This document shows positions 1 to 12,400 of a DNA stretch of 64,000 nt, piece after piece. Source of the stretch: Spisula solida (taxonomy: Eukaryota; Mollusca; Bivalvia; Venerida; Mactridae); assembly GCA_947247005.1 (NCBI GenBank), contig OX365951.1:32416899-32480898 (forward strand), given 5' to 3'. Every line of letters begins with the position of its first letter. The first letter of the stretch is position 1. The notes below the pieces were generated by a model. It was not told where the DNA came from. It saw only the letters and a list, made by a program, of their open reading frames with translations, and made no database searches. The position numbers and the translations under genes were made by a program.

Positions 1-306
1 TATATTATGGAGATATAAGGCCCTTTTCCCCTATTTGCCCAATTTTACCCAGGAGTCTTTCCACATAAATGAAGATAATTGTGCTGATAAAATAAAAGTA
101 GGATGTAGCAGAATTGTTAGTTAGCCCCCATGCTTACATAGAACCAGTAAATAATCAATCAAACTAGATAATTAAGGAGACTTAACATTAAGTGAACATT
201 CCCCTTTCAGCTTGTCCGCATGCTAATTTTCCCCATCCTGAGGGCCTGAACCCCTATCCCCTATATGTAGAAAGAAACACATGTTTGAGTATATTTGTTA
301 TTTTAG

Positions 307-424
307 TTTTGAGAAAGGAGATATATTTGTGGTGAACAACGAGATGGGAGATGGTTGGTTGTGGGTGATGTCACCTGACACAGGCAAGGAGGGACAAGTT
401 TATGAGGAACTTGTTGAAGATCTT
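307..424 (+). CDS. RASA1: RASA1 exon: C-terminal part of SH3 domain
   Basis: Acceptor ttttag precedes and donor gtaagt follows. The translation FEKGDIFVVNNEMGDGWLWV has the SH3 n-Src loop and the conserved tryptophan pair (GDGWLWV) expected in the RASA1 SH3. The first base completes a codon begun in an exon outside the window. Confidence 0.9.
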
Positions 425-3400
425 GTAAGTCTATGATAATGCTATTAGACCCCCAAATACGAAATATATGAGGACTATATTGGAGTCATGTTTAAGGTTT
501 ATCTTTTTGGTTCGTTGGTCTGTGCATATTTGTCCGTGCTATTTCTCTGTAACAATTGGTCGGATTTCAATGAAACTTTATATTACTTTATAAGTACCAT
601 GTCTAGTTGTACATATGGTCAGAGCACCTTGGTAATATTGGTGGGTGTTAACTTGCTTTTCCATCTTTTGTAACAAACTATAGCTCTAACAAACAGTCTT
701 AATTGCTGATTGATTTGTTTATGTAACATCTCCAGAATTGCTGCTGATCCTATATCATCCCTTAAGGCACAACAAGGTTGTATCTCACTTTACAGTATAA
801 CGTTTATTTATATACATGGGTGAAAGTTTTCAGGCACATGCCTGAACTTCAGGTTTTTTAGACTACCAAAAAGCTTGTATTTCTTTATTTTCCCTATATA
901 AATTGTTGATTTTTGAGGATTTCAGGTTTTTCAGAATTTCAGACTTTCACCCATGTATATATTCAAACTATCATTATCACTCCTATATCTTACCTCTGTT
1001 TGTAGAATGGCAATCTAGATCCAGTGGAGAGTTTGCCATATTTTCATCCAAAGATTACCAAAGATTTAGCTGTTGCCAAATTAAAACAAGGTAAGTAAAT
1101 CGAGCAGTTTGCCCATACTGTCACCATCTAGGAGATATTGATAGTACACCAGGAGTTTTCCTGTACCTTCTGCAGTTCGTTGAAACAGACCCATGCCCAA
1201 AGTAAATGGACCCATTCCCAAGGAAAAGTATTACTTATTTTTCCCCGATAGTATGAATATTCATGTTACATGAACATAGTGATCCATTTAGATAACCTAG
1301 TGACCCTTGGTCATGATATACTAAGGTCGTTAAAATGGTTCCATGTAACTGCTGGTTCTTCAAGTGTTACGATAGTGTGACTTGGTAGTCTCCACATGAC
1401 TGAAATTCGTTGACCAGTGTTTTAAAACAAAATTTTTTAAAAATCATCCAAAGGGGTAAAATCATCAAAAGGGGTCTTAAATGTGCAAATTTGAAGAAAA
1501 TTACAGTTTCCTGAACAAGCAGGGTGACTCATGATCTTGTTTTACATTTCAACATGATTTGGTTAAGATTAAATTTATATATCCTCGAGTGATGGAATTG
1601 CGCCACCCTAAGCTTCATCGGCGAATTTGAATATAAATAAATGTCATTTTGTATAATAAAACATGCATACCTTAAAGAAAAATATATTAACAATAAAACT
1701 CTGTTTGAATCATTTTAAATGTAAAATGCACCAAGTTCATGACAATAAAAGAAGTAACACCTACAACTACAACTGTGACGCCATTTAAATGATATAATTG
1801 CGCCACCTACGTAATTCCCTGTGACTTCACTCACAAATAAGGTTAAATTAAGGCAAACTTATTGATGTTGTCAGTTTATCGTTACATGATACTACCAAAC
1901 CAATTGTTAAACTAATTAAAACTGTAAAAAACATCATTTATGATTTTTTAGCCATGCAATGAAAGTTAGTGGTAAAATTAGACTATCTGGGTGTAACCTG
2001 TCTGTCAGTCTGTCTCTAACAGTGGTGAAGGAAACATTTCTCACTTGAACAGCCTTTTTCATAGAATTATTGTTCTCTGCTAGGTCCTTGTATGCTTAGA
2101 AAAGTGCAGCTTGGGAATAGTGCATGTGTTATGTGTCTAATCGTATAGCATTTGCGCTAAAATAGAGTAAACCCGATAAAAATTCACTCACCAAGCCTTA
2201 AGGTACAGGGGTACGAACAACTATTAATTAAAATATGTTTGGCCTTAAATCAATCTGGAGTCACGTGGTTTTCATTCACCAGTGTGTTAACCTTGCAGAC
2301 GGAGCGACCTAGATATTTTAAATGCCTAGTTTGTGTTAAAAATGTTTATTTGCAAGAAAATTATTTTGCATTAGCAAAATAAGTGTTTTTACGACAGGTT
2401 GGTATGAAAATAATCATAATTGCATAATTTATTCGCATTTTGACAAGAAAATCATACAAGAGTAGCTTGCAATGACGTATTCATAAAATTCCCACGGTCA
2501 ATCGAGCGTGGGCTCAAGTCTCGCGAGACTACAAGAAAAACAAACAAGGTTGCGCAATTGCATCAGTGGTGGAATTGCATCACTCGACGATAAGCATTCT
2601 TATAATAATAATAATAATAACGACTTTATTTAAAGAGGCAACACAGTTGGGCAAGCCCAGTCTTCCCTGTGAGCCTCAAATGATTAGCACATATATATAC
2701 AAGTTAACAATAATTTGCAAACAAAACATAAATTAATGATAATACTCCTGAAAAAAAAACGCATTTCATAATACTTATGTAAATAACAAACATGTGACAA
2801 TATTCACAAACCTACTTGAAAGATAATATATGTTACAATATATGTGACAATATTCACAAAGACATATCATTTTGTCCACCAGCGTAAAACCATGTGAGAT
2901 ATGTGTTTTTGAAGAAATTTAGTGAACTTGACTGACGTATGGTTAGGGGTATTTTGTTCCATATTTTTGGACCAGAGTATGCAAGAGATTTTCTGCAGAA
3001 TTCTAGTCTAGGTTTTGGAATGTAGAGAGTATTGTTTCAATGAGATCTTAAGGATGTATTATTAGTTTCAATAAATAGGTTGGACATGTACTCGGGAAAT
3101 AAATTATTTAAGGACTTATAGACAAACACCGCTTTTTTATAAAAGATACGGTCCTGTATTTTCATCCATTTCAGATCAATAAATAAGGTTTGAGTTGGTG
3201 CATCATAAGGCTTGTCTAGAATTATTCTAGCTGCTCTTTTCTGGAATTTATGCAACTTATGTAATAAGCCATCACTGCAATTGCCCCAGATAGTGCAGCA
3301 ATAATCCAGGTGTGGCAAAATATAAGCATTGAAGAAAATTTTTCTCATGTGAATACTAAGATACTGCTTTATTCTTAAAAGCAGATACAGCAAAGAATTG

Positions 3401-6400
3401 CATTTCTTAAGTATATGCTCAACTTGGATGGTCCAGCTTAATTTATGGTCAACATGGACCCCTAGCAATTTTTCGACTTCAGTGAAGTCTATGTTCTGGT
3501 TTTGTAAAAACAGGTTATGGATAGTGCTTGTATTTAGTGTTGTGTAGATAGCGTTTGAGGGTGAGATAATCATTGCTTTAGTCTTTTGAGGATTTGGTAT
3601 CATTGAATTCCTACGACACCATTCATCTACTGTATCAAGGCTAGTTTGTAAAGTGTGACAGACAGTATTAATGGATGACCCAAGTGCAGATATTGTAGTG
3701 TCATCGGCAAACATGTCAGTAGACGATTGTTTTACATGCAGAGGTAGATCATTTAAATAAAGGATAAATAGGAAACTTATGAATAAAGTCTGATTGTTAC
3801 TGTACTATTATTGTCCCTGATGAAGGCCTAGTATATAGCCGTAACTAGTCAGATTGTAATGAATTGTTAAAATATCCATTGCGTTGTCGTGTGTTCCACT
3901 ACGCTCTTCTATTATTGTATATCATTACTGTACTTGTTACAAAATTGAGCCAGATTGTTAATGTTACGTACTTGTAATTATTTATCGCGTATGAATGCAT
4001 GATTGTATGATTTCAGCTGGAGCTAACAGTTTTCTGGTGCGACCTAGTGATAACAGCCCGGGAAACTATACATTATTCTTCCTGTGTAAGCAGACAGTAC
4101 AGAGATTTAAGGTAGAGAAAGCTGGTCGACAACTTGTGATGGGCGGGAGATACTTTGACGAGTAAGTAATTGCTTATCTTTGTGGTAATTGTTCATCTTT
4201 GTGGTAATTGCTCATCTTTGTGGTGATTACTCATCTTTGTGCTGATTAATCTTTAAGTATATTCATAACTGTCTCCGTGGTCGAGTGGTTATGACGTCGA
4301 TGTTCAGAGTCTAAGGTCAAAAGTTGGTTTTGATGGGACCGGCATGTTAGCTGCCTGCTTGTAAACAAATAGTGGTTACTGAATTCCTACTTTCCGAGTG
4401 CCTGCTACTATAAATCGGGAAGAACTGAGAGTATACAAATGTGTGTCTCATAAGCCAATTTGGCTGACCCTTTCAGTAGGGATGACACATGAAACAAATC
4501 AACACTGATGGTAATGCTACTCTGTCACTTGGATAGTCTTGATGGGATTATCTGGTTTGGTGGGATATATTCTGCCATGGCATTGCCTGTGCCCTAAACA
4601 TGTGGAGTAGGTGTCAGTAACTGTTGCTTTGGGCCCAACACCTATCTCAAAAGTTGTTTTGTTATATTAAAGAAAGTTTCAGGAATATTTATTATAAATG
4701 AAGTTATTATGGGGTAGACATACTGATTTTGTGCTGGCTGGATGAATGTCTCAGTTTTGTCTGCAGATTTCAATAGAAATTCACATTATTACTTGGTTCC
4801 AAGCTTAATTCTGCATATTGTTAGGAATTTTAGATTTTCCCTGGAGTTGTGGCCCCTTGTTGGGTGAAGTTTTTGTTTCCGACAACCCTTCTAGTTGACT
4901 GTGTCTGTACCAAAGTTAAGGGATATATGTATGCTTTATTTTCTGCAGTATGGATACAATAATACGGAGGTATAAAACGGAGGAAATTGTAGAAGGTCAT
5001 ACGTTATGTACTCCAGTATGTAGGGTAAGTTCCCTGTACTGTTCTCATTATCTTTGTAATTTGTGTAGTGTGTAGAAGGTATTTTGCACTTCTGCGTCTT
5101 GATCAAGGATAGGGGTTCCATTTTCAGGGGTTCCATTTGACTCGGGAGTAGCAGATTTGACCCTTGAAATTTTCAAAAAGCCACATTTTGACCCTCAAGA
5201 TTTTGGTTTGAAGGGTAAATTTCTATAAAAATCATGGGTATTTTGCCTATAAAATTTAATTGGTAAATTAAGTCAAAAGCATCAAAATGACCATTCAGAT
5301 TCAGAAGGTAGTAGAACCCCTGATTTTGTTATAAATGTAATATTTGACTCATTTTGATACAAAACTTACTTTGAAATACATTTGTGATGAAAAATGAGAT
5401 TTCAAGTGTTTTAAAATCAAATTAATTATTAAAATATTCCTTAAACCATTGCAGCAGTTTTAAAACATGGATATTTTGATGGTTATCTTTGGTAACTTTA
5501 ATATAAAATTGTGATAAAGTCAGATGAAAAGTAGTAAAAATATTTCAGTGAATTGTTTTTGTTTGATTGCAGGATAAGTCTGATATACCGGATAAGTTTC
5601 CATTTCTTGCAAAGTTGGAGCATCAGAGCTCTGCTGAAGATATCTATGCATCAATACGTCTCAGTACTGGTCCTAACAGATTGATGGGAAGAAAAGATAA
5701 AATTGAAAGAACTGGCTACCTCCAAAAGAAAAGTAAGCTGTCGCATATTTCCAGCATTTGTTCATTACTCTGGTCTGACTATGGCTTAAAGCCTTTTATT
5801 CAGGAAAAATATGTATCAATAAATAATCAGCTAAAATATATTCACCATATCCTTACTTTTGCCGGGGTCTTGCAATTCCGGAATAATCTGGAAACCTGAA
5901 TTGGCTGCACTAGAAAGTATGAATTTTGCTGCAGAAATGAAATTCATTTGATGAATACTTTCAAAGAAATGACAAAGTTATGGTCATTTGATATTTCATA
6001 AGCTGAACTTTAACACTAGAATGAGTTTTAGTGTGGCGGGGGGGGGGTGCTAATGCAACTCGTTTTTCAGGATTGGGCATTATGCCTTAGTAGAACTCCT
6101 ACTGATGAAGCCCTTCTTAAACAACTGCTTTTAAATTAATATTTCAGGCAATAAAAACAAGAAGTGGAAATCATTCTATTTCATTCTGAACGGTAGTAAT
6201 CGAGAACTTTGTTATTTTGAAAGTGATAAGGTAAGTTAGTATATTGTTCATTCATCATGAAATAACTACCCAATAGCTTATTACTTTATTATGGGCCTGA
6301 TTGCTTTCATCTTTGAGCTTTTTCCATGCAGACATTGGTGTGGGGGAAACAACATAGTTATTCACCATCACAACATATTTATGGAGTTATCTGCCCTTGT

Positions 6401-9400
6401 TTCGAAATAGTGGCAAATTTTACACATAAATGAATTTTCTCAAACACTATTAAAGTTTTCAACTTGAAAGTCAACACACTTGTGGAATGGGATGACCTAA
6501 ATCTACTCACAAGAGTTAACAAATCAACTCAGTTATTTCCCTTTTCTAACCTTTTTAATTGAAGTAAGTTGTTGCTGACGTTTGTTATGTAATCAAAAAC
6601 ATCAATTTCTCAAAGACTTGTCAACGATTTCAACTTGAAACTCAATATAATTATTCATTGTCACAAGGGGAGTCCGTACTAACGAGGCTTTTGACCATGT
6701 GACCTGTGATTTATTTGCCCTTGTTACTCTTAGAATGTTCACTCACAGACGAGCAAGGGTACTATCCACTACATGAAAGCTTCCATCATATATACAAATG
6801 TAGTTGGTGCTTTTATTACAGGATGTAGGGATTTAAAGTCCTATCCAGATGACCATTTAAAGCAGTAATTGGTTAATAAAATCACTAACTGGTTAATTGA
6901 ATAAAGTTTGTGAAAAATGACAGTTCTTGAAAATTCCAATATATTTGAATCACAGTAAGATGTGATATCGCTGAGTAATCGACCAAAACTAGAAGTTTGA
7001 CTTGTGTTAGCTCTGACTGTCAATAAATTGTTGTTTATGACAAATGCATAAAATGAACATGCCATCAATGAGATTACTTTCAATTTGAATAAGTTTAAGA
7101 TCACAGACCGCGACCGTGGTCGAGTGGTTAGGGCGTCTGCCTTTGAAGCGGGAGATCAAAGGTTCGAATCCCAATGGAAGCTAGGTTAGAACTGTTGCGG
7201 TTGGTAGGTGAGCCGCCAGCTAGTTAAAGAATGGTTACCGTTGACCAATCTATGCAGGCGTCCGATAATATGAGAAGGGATTCGGGAGGTACTGTGTGCA
7301 TGAAATATAGGTGTCTCATAAGTCAAATTGGCTTGCTCTTTCAATATAATGAACAAGAACTTTACCTTTACCTATATTTCTGACTTCAGCGCTCAAAATC
7401 AAAAGGTTTGATTGATCTTAACTACAGTGAACTTTATCCAGTTGATGATAGCTACTTTGGCAGGTTTGTTAACATTTATTCTTAATCTGGGATTATGTCT
7501 CAATATTTCTATTTATGTCAAAATGTGCAATTACTTTGGCAACCTCAACATGAATTGTTATTTTGAGATTCCGTTTATGCTTTAATAAAATTTTCTCATA
7601 CTATGTATACATAGTACGTTATGCTCTATATACTGGCAGCATCAGATTTTCATTGTTGTTAGTTGTGACCTGCTATGTTGGGATAACCCCAAAGATACAC
7701 AGTCAGCAAAAAACTGATTTCTAGCAAATACAGTGTAGCAATACCACGTGACTTTTGATTACAGTTACAAGAAGAAATTTGTAAACATTGGAAAATAAAA
7801 TAGCCATAAGTATTTTATTTCTGCATCGATTTCTGTGAAATATACGCCACGCTAAGGGGTAAAGTATTTGCTTTCCGTGAAGTATAAGATCTTTTTCAGC
7901 ACCTTTACCGATTTTTCGATTACCCTGTGAAACGTACACGTTCCAAGGTTTCACAAGGTAATGGACAAAACGGCACAGCAGCTGAAAAAATTTATATAGT
8001 TCATGGAAAGCAAATAATTGTCAGCTTATACATGTACATAGTGATGTACCGATTATCGGATAACATCGATTAGTGGCTTGCAGAAGTCTTCCGATGATCG
8101 ATGTCATTCATCCATAATCGATCATCGGATAATTATAACAAAATGTTAAATAAGACTTCTTTATTCAAATTTTTGCAAGGAAAATTCATAGCATGGAAGT
8201 TTCAACCAATCGAATGCCTATTAGAACCAATTCGAACAATTTCTTCAAACTCAGATAGTAAAACGTCTACCGAAAATCATCGATTTTCCCTTTGTCACCT
8301 TTTTTGTGACTTGTGAAGTAGGAAAAGAGGCATTAGCACACTGCGTATTCAGTCACTGTCCTGTCGATTATTAATCGGAAAATTGCATCGGAAGTGCAAG
8401 TCGATTCTAGCTGATGATCGATTATGGTTTGCAACCGATGTCCCATCACTACATGTACAAACTATCTACCCTCGCAATGTTTTACCACATAAATGTTTGT
8501 GTGTCTTTATTTTTTCAGGCCTAATTGTTTTCAACTTGTTCTCAAAGCCTTACAGAATTATCAGATATATTATTTATGTGCTGAGAATGCTGACCTTGGA
8601 ACGGTGAGTGTTTATTACAATATATCTCTACCAGGTTATTATGTTTCTCACATGTAGGTGGGGAGACAAATGGATTGTGTGCTGGGTGTCTGTCTGTCTG
8701 TCTGGATTTCACATAGTTTGTTTGTGCTTCTTCTCCTTAACCACTGGTCAGATTTCAATGAAACTTAACATAATTAGTTGGTACCTGTGGCAATCTTAAT
8801 TTACTACATTACAATTTTATGTAATGTAGCAATACAATTATTTTTATTTGCAAAATTCACCTTTATTTACCACAGCAGTTTGTCGCTGTGATAATCCAAT
8901 TCTTTTTCTAATGAACTTTACCTTATTTGCCACATTACATTGTATATTTTTCACACAGAACAAATCCATTTTATTAGCTCACCTGTCACAAAGTGACAAG
9001 GTGAGCTTTTGTGATCGCTCGTCGTCCGTCCGTCCACAATTGCTTGTGAACACACTAGAGGTCACAAATTTAGCCTAATCTTTATGAAACTTGGTCACAA
9101 TGATCATCTCAACAAAATCTAGGCAAAGTTCGATATTGGGTCATCTGGGGTCAAAAACTAGGTCACTAGGTCAAATCATAGAAAAACCTTGTGAACACAT
9201 TAGAGGTCACAATTTTGACTTAATCTTTATGAAACTTGATCACAATGATCATCTCTATGAAATCTAGGTCAAGTTCGATATTGGGTCATCTGGGGTCAAA
9301 AACTAGGTCACTAGGTCAAATCATAGAAAAACCTTGTGAACACATTAGAGGTCACAATTTTGACTTAATCTTTATGAAACTTGATCACAATGATCATCTC

Positions 9401-12400
9401 TATAAAATCTAGGTCAAGTTCGATATTGGGTCATCTGGGGTCAAAAACTAGGTCGCTAGGTCAAATTATAGAAAAACCTTGTGAACACATTAGAGGTCAC
9501 AATTTTGACTTAATCTTTATGAAACTTGATCACAATGATCATCTCTATAAAATCTAGGTCAAGTTCGATATTGGGTCATCCGGGGTCACAAACTAGGTCA
9601 CAAGGTCAAATCATAGATAAACCTTGTGTAGTCACTAGAGGTCACAATTTTGGTCTAATATTTATGAAACTTGGTCACAATGATCATCTCAACAGAATCT
9701 AGGTCAATTTCGATATTGGGTCATCAGGGGTCAAAAACTAGGTCACAAGGTCAAATCATAGAAAAACCTTGTGTAGTCACTAGAGGTCACAATTTTGACC
9801 TAGTCTTTATGAAACTTGGTCACAATGATCATCTCAACAAAATCTAGGTCAAGTTCGATATTGGGTCATCTGGGGTCAAAAACTAGGTCACAAGGTCAAA
9901 TCATAGATAAACCTTGTGTAGTCACTAGAGGTCACAATTTTGGTCTAATCTTTATGAGACTTGGTCACAATGATCATCGCAATAAAATCTAGGTCAAGTT
10001 CGATAATGGGTCATCTGGGGTCAAAAACTAGGTCACAAGGTCAAATAATAGAAAAACCTTGTGTAGTCACTAGAGGTCACAGTTTTAGCATAATCTTTAC
10101 GAAACTTGGTCACAATGATCATAACAACAAAATCGAGGTCGAGTTCGATAATGGGTCATCTGGGGTCAAAAACTAGGTCACAAGGTCAAATCATAGAAAT
10201 ACCTTGCGTAGTCACTAGAGGTCACAATTTTTGTCTAATCTTTATGAAACTCGGTCACAATGATCATCTCAAAAAAGTCTAGATCAAGTTCGATATTGGG
10301 TCATCTGGGGTCAAAAACTAGGTCACAAGGTCAAATAATAGAAAAACCTTGTGTAGTCACTAGAGGTCACAGTTTTGGCCTGATCTTTACGAAACTTGGT
10401 CACAATGATCATCTCAACAAAATCTAGGTCAAGTCCGATATTGGTTTATCTGGGGTCAAAAACTAGGTCATTAGGTCAAATCATATAAAAACCTTTTGTA
10501 GTCACTAGAGGTCACAATATTTGCCTAATCTGTATAAAACTTGGTCACAATGATCATCTTAACAAAATCTAGGTTAAATTCGAAAGGTGAGCGACCTAGG
10601 GCCCAAACTTGTTTCATATGTTTATTTAATTCAACATCATAGTTGAAACACTGATATTAAAATGCCGTCAAGGTTTGTTGTGAACCGACCTTTTATATGA
10701 GCATCATGAATATCAGGTGGAGCAGTATGAAAGCACATGTACGCATCAGGCGGAGCAATCATAATATGGCTAGACTAAGGGGAGCAATTATACTGTTAGC
10801 GGAGCAATTGTATTGTTTGCAAAACAGTTATTAAGTACATTGCAAACTCTGCGACACTCCCCTCCTAGAAGATGTTTTTAAGTCATAATACTTGTACTAT
10901 AATCACTAACAAACTCAATGATCAATTAACAAAAAATATTTTACTGGATTATTCTACAATTGTTTATAGTTCCCAATTTATCAAATACGAGAATAGCTCA
11001 CAATCTTCAAGGTCTATTGGTACATTTGATTTCAGTTCTTCATCTCAATATTGTTATGCAGTTAAAAAGTATCCAATATTGTCGATTCACAAATCTTTGT
11101 TCCTCGTCTTGGAATAGCTCGTCCCAATAATAAGATTTGCACAATATTGCTGGTACAAACACATTTTCTTGAAGAAGCACTTTGGAAGATAATCCAAGTC
11201 TATCTAATAATGATGCTATTTTGTTCAATACATAACATTTTGTAAAGTGTTGAATAGCTTCATTCACTTTCCTTTCTTGCATCGTCAGGTCATCATCGTG
11301 AGTAGTCCATTTATATTCCAAACGTTTATCGAATCACTTTGAACATTATCTTCCTTAACGTCATCTAACTTATTATCAGTATTTATTATTCTAATTGATT
11401 CAGCATTTTGGTCATTTTCTGTTTCTGGCTTACACTGAATAACTAGTTCCAAATGTGGGAATACACGAGCTTTTGTCATATTAGTTTTACGATTAGAAAT
11501 CCACTTGTTTGCATCTTCTTAATCAAACACAACGGTTTTGCATTAACACTAGTTCATTTGACGAGAGTAAATTCTCATTTAGTTGTTCTGACGAATCAAA
11601 CATTTCACCAACAATGTTTGTTGCAGACTCTGTTGTGTTGAATTTGCGTGGACATAAGCTCCTGTGATGCTTATTTGCGTGGCCACAATGTACACATTTT
11701 CTGTTACTGCTGCATTGATCCAACATGTGTCCTACTCTAAGACACTTATAAACAACTTCCTCTCAATTTTGTTTTACGGTCAGTGACGGTCTTATAGGTT
11801 GAACTCTCATCACTCCAGTGAATATTTCTACAGTAACGACACTTCATACAATAATCTTTCGTAGAGCCGTTCATTGAAACAGATTTCTCAGTGCTAATCG
11901 ATGCATGAGCTGAACGTATATATTCCATTTGATTTTCTTACGTTGCTGACCTTATTTAAAGTACGTCCGGATGATTTCTCTATCTTTATATTATGTTCTG
12001 CTCTTTCTCGTGCAACTATATAGTCACTGAATATTTCTCGTAATTTGATAACAGTCCATTTACCTTTCGATCCATTTTGTAATTCCAATAGGAACAGCAC
12101 ATACTCAGGTAGTTTAGATCTTATAATAGACACAAACACATCTTGGTTGATATTTTGTCCTAACACTTCCAGACTAGCAGATGTTGCTCAATGCTATCAA
12201 GAAATGTCCTTAATTCCACGGTTTTGTTGTTTGTATGTAACAGATTAATTCGCCCATTGTAATGTAGATCTAATTAATCTGATATAATCAACAAAGCCTT
12301 TACATGTCGGGCAGATTTCATACTCAAATGACAAATGGTGAATTAACTATATTTATAGCTACATAAGGTTTGTTGCTTAATGCAGATGACCACTTACACT

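Noticed and set aside
5567..5899. 110-codon gene as read straight through
   Set aside because: Only 5573-5732 is coding (RASA1 exon); the rest is intron after a gtaagc donor.
7113..7185. Functional tRNA gene
   Set aside because: A- and B-box are good, but the acceptor stem does not close and the sequence continues into a SINE body shared with 4270-4500.
9044..10586. CRISPR-like array
   Set aside because: Whole 145-bp units repeat with no unique spacers, inside a eukaryotic intron; it is a satellite.
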